Shown here: positions 28,440 through 39,870 of the stretch, in pieces
Position numbering within the stretch: position 1 is the first letter of the stretch
How the letters are laid out: every line of letters begins with the position of its first letter
DNA from: Symbiodinium natans
Lineage: Eukaryota; Sar; Dinophyceae; Suessiales; Symbiodiniaceae
DNA length: 64,000 nt
Reading direction: 5' to 3'
NCBI GenBank assembly: GCA_905221605.1
Contig: CAJNDS010002475.1
Span: 283,001 to 347,000, forward strand
Position numbers and translations under genes: made by a program
Notes under the pieces: generated by a model
The model's input: only the letters and a program-made list of their open reading frames with translations
Told to the model about the DNA's origin: nothing
The model's database searches: none

Positions 28440-31260
28440 ATGAGCAGGGCTGCGGCGTGTGTGAGTCGTACGGTTAAGCTGGCATGTAGGCTGATGCAGC
28501 TGATGATGCAGAATGTCAAATTTGCAGTTTTGGCTTTCAAGGGCTGTATGGGTCTTACATGGTTAATCCATGTGAACCTGGTACTGGGATTTCTTCGGGG
28601 TCTCATCGTGCTTGGGTTTCGAGTTGGGGCTTTTGGCCTTGTGAGATCCACAGTCTATTGAAGCCTTAAACCTGAAGCTCTAACTTCCTCTACACAACCC
28701 CCGAAGCCTAGGGCTGCCCCAAATCCAAAATCTGCCGCGCGTCGCTGTCATGATGTGGAGGTGTTCCTGCTGGGGGCTTGTTCCGAACACGGCTGGTGGC
28801 TCTCGATGGGCAGGCAGGGCTCTCGAAACACAAAAGACCAAACCACCAACTCCCAAAGCCAAACTTCCCCCCGAAAGGCCTTAATGCATACGAAGTCGTA
28901 GCCCCAAACCTTTTTGCAACCAGTCTGAGTAGCTTCTCTAATTTTTTTCCATCAGCAAGCCACCGGCAAATCGCCATCCAAGCTCTCCAAGCCCAAACGT
29001 GGGCTCCGCACGCCTCCGTATTGTTTGCGTCAGCTCTGAAACCCAGCCTCCCAAGATTCTAACAGATCTTGCACGAAAAATGCCCTCTCCAGGGCCTCTG
29101 CAAACCCAAACCCTGAACCCTTAACCCTAAAACCCTAAACCCCCCTAAGCCTAAGCCCTCACAACCCACTGCACATCAGGGCCGCGCTGGCAAGTGCGGG
29201 TCTCGGGCTCCTCTTTTTTCTGGAGACGCAGTCTCTTCTTGCTTAGGCCTGCACTATGGCACGCTCTCCTTAGGTTTATATTATGCTGCCTCTCCAGGCG
29301 ACTTCCGGTTTGGTTTCCAGGACATGCTCCGATTAGGACACTGCAGACATTGCTTTGTTTGGTGATTGTATGGCCCTCAACCAAATCTCTTGAAGACAAG
29401 ACATTTGTTGACCGTGCAGTAATGATGATGATGCTGCTGCTGATGATGATGTGCTTTGCAGGCTGGGAAAGGTTCATTCCATTGCTTTCGTTATGGACTC
29501 TTTCATTTTCAGCAGCACCATGGAGTCTGCCATATGCCAGCGGCCCGTGCTCGTACTTCTACATGTCGTGCTCTTGATCTCATTGCATTCATTCGATGAA
29601 CTTCAGCCGTCACACCCAGGTGCACTGGCCTGCGTGTGAACATCAGCCACATGCCAAGATGGGGGCAAAGCTTCTGTAAGCCCATGCCGCCATGACAAGT
29701 GCAATGTGACCATAAGACGATATTACTCTTTACTTAAGAATCCCCAAAAAAGCTTTAAAAAAATCTTCCTCATCAGCAAACAGGGATTGTTACTTATTTG
29801 TTCTTTTTTTTTTTTGGGGGGGGGGGGGGGAGGGGGGGGGGGGGGGAGGGGGTTCTTAAGCAAGTCGTAGGAAAGCCGTGGCTGGAAATCCCCCTCCAGG
29901 CCTCACCGGCAGCGCGCAGCTGTCCTCAACTTGTGCCCAGGTCTCACGATTGGGACTCCTTTTTCCTCCTTTCTGTCACTGTTGAAAGTTCGGGCTTAAG
30001 TTCGGGTTTCAGCGTTTAGGATTTCAGAGAAGCGTTTAGGAAGTTTCGAGACTCTTAGAGTTTTTTCTCGGGCCGGCAACCCTCGAAAATCTGATCGCAA
30101 GGTGCACTCGATCGGTGGAAGGGGTCCGAGCTGGAATTAGACATCCAGGACTCCACCACCATGGTCAGCAGGCCTCTTTCAGGAGTTGTAGACCCAGGGC
30201 GCCCACCGGGGAATGCTGCAGGTGCTCAGAGCCTTGAACCACTCATCTGCCCCTTGGGCCAAAAGCCCTTCAGGATTTTACAACCTCGAGGTTCCCAGAG
30301 ACTCCGAAACCCTAATGAAGGGGTTTTGGAGTCTCTGGGTTCAGAAGTAGGAGCCCCACTGTCCCATGCCAAGAGCGAGTCAGGACAACGTCGCGGAGAG
30401 CGTCGATGTTGAAGTCGTGTCCTCAGACGACGTAGGATTGAAGCCCCAGGAGTTGCGCGATTTTCCGTTTAAGAGTCCACAATATTCATTAGCAATTCCT
30501 TGGAGCCCTAAGCTTTTAGGCTTACATACTCATCCTTCTGATTTGGGGTCTTTAGCGCTTCGCAAGCTGCTGGCTTTCGAGTCTGGGCCGCAGTGTCAAG
30601 TAAATGAACGCTTCCGGAAAGCTGGTACCAGCGAACTGCCCCCTTGTGCCCTCATCGCCAAAACACCAGGCGGTTCGATGGCATTACATATCCTGAGCCA
30701 GAAGGTCTTTCGAACATTTGGTGCTGTCGAACGTCCTGTTTTTTGCTTCGTCGGCATAGAGAAGGGACCAGGGAAGAGAGAACTCAGCTTATGTGGAGAT
30801 TGAGCGGCAATCACTCCCCCCCATATGGTGAATCACCTTTCACGCAAGGGGCGGAGCCGCCCCAGCGTGTTGAGGCGGAATGGCCGCTAAATAAGCCTGA
30901 ATTCTCTCATAGAAGAGAATTCTCCCCGCACAGAGGTGGCAGCTGCACTTTACATAAAGCGGGGCTTCCTACGCAGAGAATGCAATCCCTTGACACCAGC
31001 AACATGGCAACGCGCATACAAAAGAGAAGATGTGTAGAAAAGCTTTATCTCTGTGTTGGTTCCTTTAGGCCAGTCCTCCTTGTGGAAGCAAGTCAAGGGG
31101 ACTTCCCCCCCCCCTGCCAGTCTAGGAATCCTACCAATTCCCGGCCAATTTATCCTGGCTCCTTTGTACATGTTCCCCCCCCCCCCCCCAAAAGGTGTCC
31201 CCCCGCCCGCCATGGAACCCCCCCCTCAGAGAGTGCGTGAATCTTGGACTGGTTCCTAGC
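28440..31260. other. No complete gene; MITE and G tract inside
   Basis: Possible orphan exons at about 28,755-28,825 (VEVFLLGACSEHGWWLSMGR) and 30,372-30,430 (QDNVAESVDVEVVSSDDV) cannot be linked. A C homopolymer lies near 31,176-31,190, and a CCCTAAA remnant is near 29,115-29,145. Confidence 0.4.
29731..29864. mobile_element. MITE-like element, family A, second copy with expanded G tract
   Basis: The left end TACTTAAGAATCCCC and the right end (reverse complement CTTGCTTAAGAACCCCC) match the 15,488 element. The interior shares 'atcttcct' and 'cagggatt'. A poly-T then poly-G stretch has expanded near its right end (29,806-29,850). Confidence 0.6.
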
Positions 31261-31388
31261 TCTTATTAACTAGCCCGTATGGTTGATCTGGGGCTGAGTC
31301 TTAATGTCTTGAGAAACTAACCGGCTTAGAGACCCTTCCAACCGCAGCACCCATCACACCTTGAGACCCTAACTCTCATATCTTGGTC

Positions 31389-31500
31389 TAACCGTTCACA
31401 CCCTTGGAATCGCATGCCAGGTTAACCGTGTAAAAGCCCGATTATAACCGTTCACACCCTTGGAATCGCATGCCAGGTTAACCGTGTAAAAGCCCTATTA
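31389..31500 (+). repeat. Two tandem 56-bp copies
   Basis: The unit beginning AACCGTTCACACCCTTGG and ending CCGTGTAAAAGCCC occurs twice back to back with almost no difference, so the duplication is recent. Confidence 0.92.
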
Positions 31501-32380
31501 ATAGAATACTAAAGGCGTGAACAAAGGCAAGTTTACGCGAGCTTACGAATTTACTATTATTATATTGGGCTTTTATTGGGGCGGTCTCAATGAGTGGTGT
31601 GTCCGTACGCATGAAACGCAACCATTAATAATATTATAGCATGCGTCCCTTACCTATAATATGATAATGGGTGCTCTTCATGGACGGACTCTTGGGACTT
31701 CGCTCGTGCATTTAATACGGCATTCATGCTGTCATTATAATGCCGTATGAAATGAACTCTCTTCGTAGTACTATTAAAGGTGAAGAGAATAATAATATAA
31801 GTCTTTATAATGAACGTAGTGTACGAAGAGAAGCATGAAAGCCGCAATATTATTATGAACGTAACAAATGAACGAACAAAGGAAAGAAAAGTGTGAGAAA
31901 GTAGTAAATTAGTAGGTTATAGAGCGCCCCCAAATCTCTTATTTTATAGTACTAATTTAGTATATTCATGAAGGTAACAAGTGAGTGTACTTCGCGAGGG
32001 TCCCGTGAATGGGATGAGAATACAGATATAAGGAGTGAAAGATTACATGACTCCTAATATGCTTTAACGGGCCTATATTTCTATGGTCAAAAAGGGGCCC
32101 GTTCACCAAGACCCAGAAATTGAATCATATTTTCCCCTCTTAATAATACTATAATTGCAAGAAAGATATAGACAAAAAATAGTATGAAGATAACGCCCTT
32201 ACTGTATTATTAGTATTTGGGCGTAATTATAATATTGTAAGTCATGATCTGTGTGGGTACGAATATAATATGCCCTTTTGGTATTCTTCTTTCTTCGTGC
32301 GTAAACTGTATTACTGCTTCTCATCACACTAACGGCCTCCTCCCTCCGCCTGTGGTTCTGCCGTCCATCCTCATGGATTT
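31501..32380. other. AT-rich island, no gene recognised
   Basis: Compositionally distinct from its flanks, with palindromes such as ATACGGCATT / AATGCCGTAT near 31,716-31,747. There is no motif-bearing ORF. It could be an inserted non-autonomous element or old organelle DNA; neither can be shown. Confidence 0.4.
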
Positions 32381-32444
32381 GTGAGCCGAGGCGAGGGGCT
32401 GGTTCTAGTTCCAAGCCATTGCACCCTTCCTGTTTTCACTTGCA

Positions 32445-35400
32445 GGTGCGTGTCGTCCGCTGCCTCAACGCCGCACTGCGAGCACGGGCTCTGGAGCTCT
32501 GGCGTCGGATCGCGTCACTGGAGAATCGTGAGGGCGGCCTGCTCTGGGAGCTCGGCTGCCTCAGAGATCTTCGGTGCGAGACCGACGCTTGCTTGCAGCA
32601 GTTTCTTCCACGAGGCGAAAGAAATGGCCTCCCAGTTGCCTGTCATGTGCCTTGTCGAGGGTCTAGAACTTCTGGCAGCCCTGCAAATGGCTCTTGACTG
32701 GTACGAGCATGTGGTGCCGGCCTCAGAGCGCCTGTCCAAGTCAGTCGTCAGCGTGCGCATCAGGCGCCGGCTTCAACCACGAGCTCCTTCGCAGGCTTCG
32801 GCTCGTCGTCGCTGCCGCAGCACTCACCTGTGCGCTGCAGGTCCGTCCTTTTGACGTTGCGGACAGTGACTGCCCAGACGACTCCGAGGACGCCGCAGAG
32901 CGCTGATTCTGGTTCCGCGTGAGCTGGCGCGCTTGTACATACTGCTGCGCTAAGAGAGCCTGCCAGAAATTCTTTTGCTTCGGCCTGCTTCAGTGCAGTC
33001 GTAGGTGCTGAGCGCAGATGCTGGCAGCGCCGTGATGAAAAAAGCTGCCGAAGAGTGCTCCTGGAGTGCACGCTGGGAGGTGCTTGTACTCCTTCAGTTC
33101 ATGTGAGTTCTTGTCGAGAAATACTCTTGCATTGCAAGCTTTTTTCTTGTCCGTGGCCGCAGCCTTTTCTGTCGCGGCTGTATTTTACTTGCGTCCGCCC
33201 TTCTGCCCCTGCCTCCAAGTGGCCATGGAGCCGACGCCGCTCGCGGATCTTCTCTACCCTCTGCTACTCGCAGCGCTGGGCTTGCGACCTGCGAGCGGCC
33301 CGTGTCATTGGAGATGACATTACCGTGGCTCAGATTGAGAATGTCTTCCTGAAAATCCAAGCCAGCCAGCCGCATCTCTTGCCACTGGCAGCCGTGCAGG
33401 AGACCCCGAAGTTCTGTGACGCTCATCTGTTTGCGCACGGAAAAGGCCTCTCTTGCAGCTGCTTGCTATTTCTCGTTTTCTTGCAGCTGCTGCAGTTTTG
33501 GCTCTGTGCGGGCTTGCCATGTCCCTCGATCAGGTGCACCGCTTGCTCCAGGACGAAGCCTGCCGCAACGACCTGCTCGGCTTGCTGGAGGCTGAGCCTT
33601 TTGTTCCGGAGCCTGTTCGCTAGCTTTACCCGGACCTGCTGAATAACTGGGAGCAGATCGGCGGAGCCACGCAAGTCCCGTGGCAGTATATCATGATCCT
33701 GGAACTGTCCCTGCCATCTGCCCTCAGCCCGACGGCCATGCTCTTTGCTTTGCCGACACTTCGAATCTTTCCCGTGGTCTGGTGGTTCCTGCTGCGCCCG
33801 GGAGCTACCAGTACATCTGCGCCGGTCAATCTCTACGCTGACGTTCTCGACCTGTTGGAAGCCGACGTGAGTACGGTCCGAGCTGATCTCCGGCAGAGCT
33901 TTGCCGAGGCAAACCGTGGTGGGGAGCGCAAGACGAATCCCTTCAGTGGCGACGGCAAGATGACGTCAAGATGGCGGGCGGGTCCCGTTCCCTCGAAGGC
34001 GAGGGCAAACTTATGGCCTTGCCGCAGATCTTCGGTCGCTCTGCGAGCTTCATGACTGAAGGAAAGCGCTTCATCAAGTGGTTGCAGATGCGAACCCTGA
34101 ACGAAAGCATCGTGGTGGAGCTCTGGGAGCGTGCCTGCCTCAGCTTTCGCTGCCTCGCCCCCCGCTTTCTTCCTGCGCACGCAGGTCACCTACTGCTAGC
34201 TGCTAGCTTTCGACGTGCTCTCCCCCCCTCCCCGCAGAAGTCGGTTGCTGTTTTCTTCGTCTGGCAGGCGTGAAGTGGAAACGTCCCACGGTCAACGCCG
34301 AGAGGACCTTTACCGTGAACTGCCCTTACTTCATCGCCGCAGGCGCTCTGCGTGTGGATGATGTCCTGGGTGTCTTACGATCCCCTCGGTGTCCGCGGCC
34401 GCCTCGGACTCTTCTACGTGCGCCCGACCTTCAAGCAGGCCGCCGAGGTTGAGCGGGAAGCCCTTGCTAGCTCCGCATCTCCGCAAGCCGCTACGGCCTC
34501 GAGGCCCTGCTGCGCACCAAATTTACGGGTTTGTGGAAGGCCATGACCCGAAGCACGGCAGTTCCCCGGCGGCGTTCGAGAAGTTCCGTGGCTACGACTT
34601 CCGTGCCTACACATTGAGCGAGGAGGCCAGGCAGTCCTTCCATCGTGTCTTCGACGACCGTACTGACAACATGAGCAGACGCATTTGGTGAACATGAGTC
34701 GTGCTAAGTTTCATTCCAAGGCCAAGACGAAATTTCTTCGCCATGCCCTCGTGGTGCATCTTGCAGATCAGGCGCGCCAGGAGGTGCCCCCAGAGCAGTG
34801 GAGCGTCGTTGTTCCCGTCGCTGCTTTGCGTTTCGGCCAGCTTCTGTCCGACTACATGGACAAGGTCGACAAGATCGTTCGGGACTATGTCGACGAGCTC
34901 CGGGCCGGGCAACCCCGGCAACCCCGGCCAAGGTCGTGCTTCTATGTGACAGCAGCTGCAGCAGCTCTTGGGGTTGCTACTGACGGGGTATGCCGGTCTC
35001 CCTGCTGCCACTGCACAGGCTATCGTGAAGCTTGCTGCGGCGCTTCTCCGTCAAGACGTCGCCTGGCTGCCGTCAAAGAGATCCTGCAGCCACTCGCTGC
35101 CGGCGAGCATCTTCACCGCTACGCTCGCGCCCTGCGTTTGCTTGTCCTTGGGCAGCAACCCGCACGGGACCCCTCTCATCTTTGCACTCAAGCGCGTCGT
35201 GGACGTGGGTGCTGCCGCCAGCCTTCCCTACACGAACGTCATCACCGCTTTTGGAGCGCGTGCCGCGGACTACAGGGCAAAGCCTGTCGATGACCCGTCG
35301 ACGCCGAAGCCATCCGCGGCACCAGCTTTGGCCTTCAGTGCTGACTTCACGGCCGAGGAGGCCCGCCCTGTTTGCATGGTCGTTCACTGTGACATTCTTT

Positions 35401-35582
35401 CTGGCTGCCGTGGCTGGCTCTCTCTTCACCTGCGGCTGTCGGACGGCGGCGAGCGCTCGACCCGTTCCCTTGCATCTGCACCAGGAGCGCCTAAAAGCGA
35501 CATCGGTGGCTCTGGGGTCGCTGCCCTGTCCTGCACACTAATTCCGGCCGTAGAAGAACGTAGGAGAAGATCATTTTTCTAA
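32445..35582 (+). pseudogene. Broken multi-exon gene, tentatively DUF3987-like
   Basis: Coding segments follow in order. 32,445-32,752 ends SERLSKSVVS. A GT-AG intron (32,753-32,840, phase 0) leads to VRPFDVADSDCPDDSED. ADAGSAVMKKAAEECSW lies at 33,014-33,100, and IGDDITVAQIENVFLKIQAS near 33,310. YPDLLNNWEQIGGATQVPWQ at 33,627 follows an in-frame TAG at 33,621. GGSRSLEGEGKLMALPQ starts near 33,980. A clean GT-AG intron at 34,131-34,267 joins LWER to VKWKRPTVNAERTF. Then come DPLGVRGRLGLFY, FRGYDFRAYTLSEEARQSF, FHSKAKTKFLRHALVV (34,712) and ATAQAIVKLAAALLRQDVAW (35,004). Besides introns, there are frame changes near 33,960, 34,378, 34,540, 34,675, 34,960 and 35,085. I associate it with large DUF3987-type (primase/helicase-like) proteins repeated in dinoflagellate genomes. 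That is from memory and unverified. Function unknown. Confidence 0.45.
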
Positions 35583-35714
35583 ATTCCGCCCCCCGTCGTT
35601 TCTTGTTCTTGTCAGGGTTTAGGGCACCTCATAAGCGTTCCAAACGCCAACAACGATCGCTATGAAGTTGAATCATTCGTCTCAGTAGGCAAAACAAGCC
35701 CGAAACGCCTGGGG

Positions 35715-35965
35715 AGGCCTGCTTGCCGGGGGGGGGGGGGGGGGGGGTGGGGGGTGCCCCCCCCCCCGTTTGCAAACTCAGTTGGCGAGAAAAAAATGCA
35801 GAAGGGACAGTTCGTCTGCAAACATAGTCCGCGAAAAAATGCAAAAGGGACAGTTTGACGAGAGCTCTTGGGGGGGGAGGCTTTTACCCGGGGGGGGGGG
35901 GGGTTGGGGGGGGGCAGCCCCTCGTTTGCGAACATGGTCGGCAAAAATTTCAGAAGAGACAATGT
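35715..35965. repeat. Family D repeats: G tracts with TTTGCAAAC and AAAAGGGACAGTT blocks
   Basis: Three units share 'gtttgcaaac...ggc-gaaaaaat-gcagaagggacagt' (at about 35,770, 35,815 and 35,930). They are interleaved with two long G runs (35,730-35,755 and 35,892-35,916) and GCCCC blocks. ORFs on either strand are repeat by-products. Confidence 0.75.
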
Positions 35966-36204
35966 GACGCGAGCGTTAAAGTGCGGGTCCCGGTATCAGT
36001 TGCGGGAAGCGGGAGCTCGAGGGAATTCAAGGGGAAGGTTCGAGGGGGAACCTGAAGAGATGCTTTGTACCCTGAGTCGAGGGGTTTGGCGAGGGGCTAA
36101 GCCGAGAACCCCATGTTTTCATGGAGGTTTTGCTTTGTCAAGGTGATGCTAGGGGAAGCGGCTGCGGCCTGCACGTACCCGACGCCTTCCCTGTGCAGTG
36201 ACGT

Positions 36205-36285
36205 GGAGCTGGCTGCGCAACAGCTGGCTGCACAGCAGCTGGCTGCACAGCAGCTGGCTGCGCAGCAGCTCGCTGCGCAGCAGGC
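36205..36285 (+). repeat. 15-bp minisatellite CAGCTGGCTGCGCAG
   Basis: Five copies that keep one frame open as (QLAAQ)n, flanked by DVEL and AAEAVLIEEPSWSAW. It may be a coding repeat inside an exon of an unknown gene. Confidence 0.85.
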
Positions 36286-36409
36286 GGCGGAGGCGGTCCT
36301 CATCGAGGAGCCCTCCTGGAGTGCTTGGCGGGGAGGGCTGAGCCTGGGGAACCACATGTAGGACCCAGGCCAGCCTCCCCCTGTCGCCAACGCGATAGAA
36401 TTTCAAACA

Positions 36410-36700
36410 AGCATGAGGACAAGGAAAGAAGGAATGTTATGATAGGTTTAATTAGGTATTCTCGCTATTCTACTTGGGGTAACATTATTCTTTGAGATTA
36501 TTCTGAGTAGTTCACGAATTTATTGATTGGCGGGTACTAGAAATACGTATAGGAAGAAAATCCAATAGACATGAGTGTGAATAGAAGCATGGATAATATA
36601 TTTACAAAATAAGCAAAGATAAGAATATTCTAAGATGAAGGAAAATACGAAGAAGAGGAAAATGTAATTATAAAATTAAGTGTATATATATTTGTGGTAC
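36410..36700. other. AT-rich spacer, no gene
   Basis: No coding or structural signal apart from a C run at about 36,702-36,712. Confidence 0.5.
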
Positions 36701-36840
36701 CCCCCCCCCCCCAGTGACCTACCCTTTTTCGCCTTGTCTCAAGTCACCCAGCTGCACTGCAAGCAAACTCGGTGTGCAATATAGCGTATTTCCTAGGGCG
36801 TAGACTAAAATACAACTAAAATCGCATACACGGGACAGTA

Positions 36841-37120
36841 GAAAAACCAAAAATACCAAAACCAAAAAAACCAAAAAACCAAAACCAAAAAAAAACAAAA
36901 AAAAACCAAAACCAAAAAAAACAAAAAAACCAAAACCAAAAAAACCAAAAATACCAAAAAAAACAATTTTCCGGGACTCTCAGGAAATCCCTATGAGGCT
37001 TCTCCAAGAGTCCCGGAAAATTGGTTTTTTTGGTATTTTTGTTTTTTTTTGGTTTTGGTTTTTTTGGTTTTTTTGGTTTTGGTATTTTTGGTTTTTTGGT
37101 TTTGGTATTTTGGCTTTTTG
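36841..37120. repeat. Large inverted repeat with CCAAAA/TTTTGG arms
   Basis: The left arm (36,841-36,963) is built from ACCAAAA units. The right arm (37,024-37,120) is TTTTGGT units. The centre has the perfect pair AATTTTCCGGGACTCT and AGAGTCCCGGAAAATT (36,965-36,980 and 37,007-37,022) around a 26-base loop. It can fold into a hairpin of roughly 120 bp per arm. Confidence 0.85.
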
Positions 37121-37149
37121 GTTCGCCTTCACGGTCACGAGGCAACAAC

Positions 37150-37830
37150 TACGCATTTTTAAGTGTGCTTATGCTAATTGTGCTTTTCAGAAATAGTAGT
37201 GCTTCAGAACTATTTGTTTCGCTATTATGTAAGTAGAGCCGCTAGTGTTTAGTGCATCTTTTGATTGTACTCAAGTGTAGTAGACCTTATTCAGCCATTA
37301 CTTGGTGCTCTGGTAGCTCAATTCGCATGGATAATATTTGCCTGGTAAATGCGATTAGTTATCTAGAAGCAGCATTTGCAATACTTGTCTTGAGAAAAAG
37401 CATTTATTGCTTAGAATTGTTTGCTTAAAAAGTGACGCCTACTCGTCCAGGAATACCCCAAAACCTTATAATCCAAACTTTACCAGAGATTCTCCTGAAA
37501 AGCTTGCGCTTTTGGATGTTTTTATGTATTTGTGAATTTGCTTGTGTATGGCCTTCACTAAGTACTTTTCTAGGATTCTTGTGCATTTTTTAAGCCTGAT
37601 TGTGCAAGTTGCGTTTTTCAAGCATAGTATATATGTGGTCTTTATTGAATACTTCAGACATCTTTGTTTCATCGTTATGTAAGTAGAACCGCTTCTATTT
37701 CCATTATTGTGCATTTTTAAGCTTGCTCATGCAAATTGTGCTTTTCAGACATAGTATATAAGTGGTCTTTAGTGAATACTTCAGCAATCTTTGTCTCATT
37801 GTTATGTAGGTAGAACCGTTTCCATTTCCG
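37150..37830 (+). repeat. AT-rich tandem repeat, ~125-bp unit
   Basis: Blocks 'ttaagcttgctcatgcaaattgt', 'cttcag..atctttgt' and 'ttatgtaagtagaaccg' recur near 37,160, 37,590 and 37,710. They are diverged, and the last two copies are adjacent. Confidence 0.75.
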
Positions 37831-37850
37831 CAAGTGTTTATTTCGTATTT

Positions 37851-38610
37851 GGTTGAGTATGGTCCTTTAAATAGTATTCACTTGAGTCAAATTGGGCTAT
37901 TTGCTTAAGAATTCCTCTAGTAGTTAAGTTCGCATAGAATGAATACTTCAAAAAAATTGTTTCATGAATACGTAAACATAAGGTGTTTCATTTGACTTTG
38001 CAGATAGTACTTCAATAATACTTTGCTTGGTACAAACACAACTGTTTCAATGCATTAGTTGCTCAACAAAGCACTATTTGCCCTTTAAACCGCACTTTGC
38101 CATATTTTGGTTGAATATGGTGCTTCTTTGGTATTTGGGTTGAGTATGGTCCTTTAAATGGTATTCACTTGAGTCAAATTGGGCTATTTGCTCAATAATT
38201 ACTCTAGTAGCTAAATTCGCATAAAAATTCTTATTTCAAAAGTAAAAACGATTCATGAATATGTAAACACAAGGTATTTCAGTGGACTTTTCAGAGAGCA
38301 TACTTTGCCTAGTACAGACACAATTATATAAATACAGTATTTGCACTTTAAACGCACACTTTGCCATTTTTTGGTTGAGAATGGTGTTTATTTCGTATCT
38401 TGGTTGAGTATGCTCCTTTAAATAGTATTCACTTGAGTCAAATTGGGCTCTTTGCTGAATAATTACTCTAGTAGCTAAATTCGCATAGAACCAAGAAAAA
38501 TGTTTCACTATTTGAGTAATACTTTGCCTCGTACAAACACAATTGTATAAATAAATTAGTTGCTCAACAAAACATTAATTGCCCTTGAAAGGCACAATTT
38601 GCATAGAAAA
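37851..38610 (+). repeat. AT-rich tandem repeat, ~265-290-bp unit, three copies
   Basis: The anchor GGTTGAGTAT is followed by 'cctttaaat-gtattcacttg' at 37,851, 38,138 and 38,402. Each copy continues with 'attgggct', 'ctctagtag', 'aaattcgcat' and 'tttgc-tagtacaaacac'. It may be centromere- or element-derived. No coding. Confidence 0.85.
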
Positions 38611-38639
38611 ACACTGATCTAAACATCTAAAAACAGCAT

Positions 38640-39240
38640 TGTCCGCTTCAGATTCAAAATGTAGATTCTTCCAATGCTGGCTTATCGGGGTCTGTGAGGT
38701 GGGTGTCCCAGGAACTGTCCTTCATTACCCGGTGATTAACTACGCGACTTTTGGGCCTTCTTTGTTATTTTTTGCTAAAAAGGCCTAAAAAGGCCTAAAA
38801 AGGGTAGGTCGCTGGGGGGGGGGGGGTAGCATATATATGTATGTATATACTTGGGGGTATCTTTATGTAGTTTTGGTATGATGGTGTGGAGAATGAAAGA
38901 CCACCGGCAGGTTGTCCTTACTCCAGATTCGTGACGGTCTGTTCCGCATTGAGATAACTAAGCTGTAGTGCTCGCTTTGACATGTTGATAGTTGATTGGA
39001 ATTCTCCACAAAGGGCCTTTCACCATCGTACCTGGCTAGCCGTGTCACCGCTGCCGTTCCTTTCCGAAGGTTGTCGCTTCCCTGAAGATCATAATACTTG
39101 TAAGTTGATGTTTGATGCAGCGCCTTCCGTGGCAAGACGTGTGGATTTGGGAATGAGCGAATGCCGTCAATGAGCCATGCATCCTTGGACAAGCCAAGAA
39201 CCCCATGTTTTGTTTTGACAATGATTCATATGCTTCGACG
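38640..39240. other. No gene recognised
   Basis: Unique sequence with a G run at about 38,815-38,826 and 'atatatatgtatgtatata' next to it. Confidence 0.5.
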
Positions 39241-39257
39241 CAAGCTTGCCCGATTCA

Positions 39258-39440
39258 AACAAGCGGGAGGGTTGGGGGGGGCGCAGGGGCGCAGTTCCCC
39301 CCATTTGCAAACACGATGCTCGCATCATGGGTTTGAAAAAAAAGGATTCCTATGCTTTGAAGCAAGGCGTAGAAAAGCGGAGGGGTTGGGGGAGGCGCAA
39401 CCCCCCCCCCCCCATTTGCAAACACGACATCATGGGTTTG
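39258..39440 (+). repeat. Family D repeat, two adjacent copies
   Basis: Each copy runs 'gcggaggggttgggggaggcg', 'caaccccc', 'atttgcaaacacga', 'catcatgggttt', then 'ggattc-tatgctt'. The second copy has a longer C run. It is related to 35,715-35,965. Confidence 0.8.
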
Positions 39441-39482
39441 GAAAGGATTCTTGTATGCTTGCCTTGATGCCTGCCTAAACTG

Positions 39483-39870
39483 ATGCCTAACTCTCCACAG
39501 AAAACCCAGCAAGTATTCAGCCTCTTAAACACCTGCCTAAACCCTCCACCAAAAGGCCCAGCAAGTATTAGGCCAAACTGCTGCCCGAACCTTCCACAGA
39601 AGGCCCAGCAAGTATTAGGCCTCTTCAACTGCTGCTTAAACCCTCCGCAGAAGGCCCGGCAAAGTATTAGGCCTCTCAAACTGCTGCTTAAACCCTCCAC
39701 AAAAGGCCCAGCAAGTACAAGCCTCTTCAACTGCTGCCCAAACTCTCCACAGAAGGCCCAGCAAGTATTGAGCTTCTTAAAGCTGCTGCCCAAACCCTCC
39801 ACAGGAGGCCCGGCAGGTATTAGGCTTCTGCAAGCATTAAGCGTTTTGGACTGCTTCCTCAACCCTCCAC
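39483..39870 (+). repeat. Minisatellite, ~50-bp unit, seven copies
   Basis: The unit reads 'aaaccctccacagaaggccc' + 'agcaagtattaggcctcttcaactgctgcc'. It keeps ORFs open on both strands (39,483-39,881 plus; 39,350-39,991 minus), which are therefore not taken as genes. A GAAGCCC-rich tail follows to about 40,100. Confidence 0.9.

Noticed and set aside
31501-32380. Organelle-derived insertion
   Set aside because: AT-richness alone is not enough, and no organelle gene fragment is recognisable.
37310-37375. tRNA-like start (GGTAGCTCAATTCG)
   Set aside because: No matching B box or acceptor stem, and it lies in a tandem repeat.
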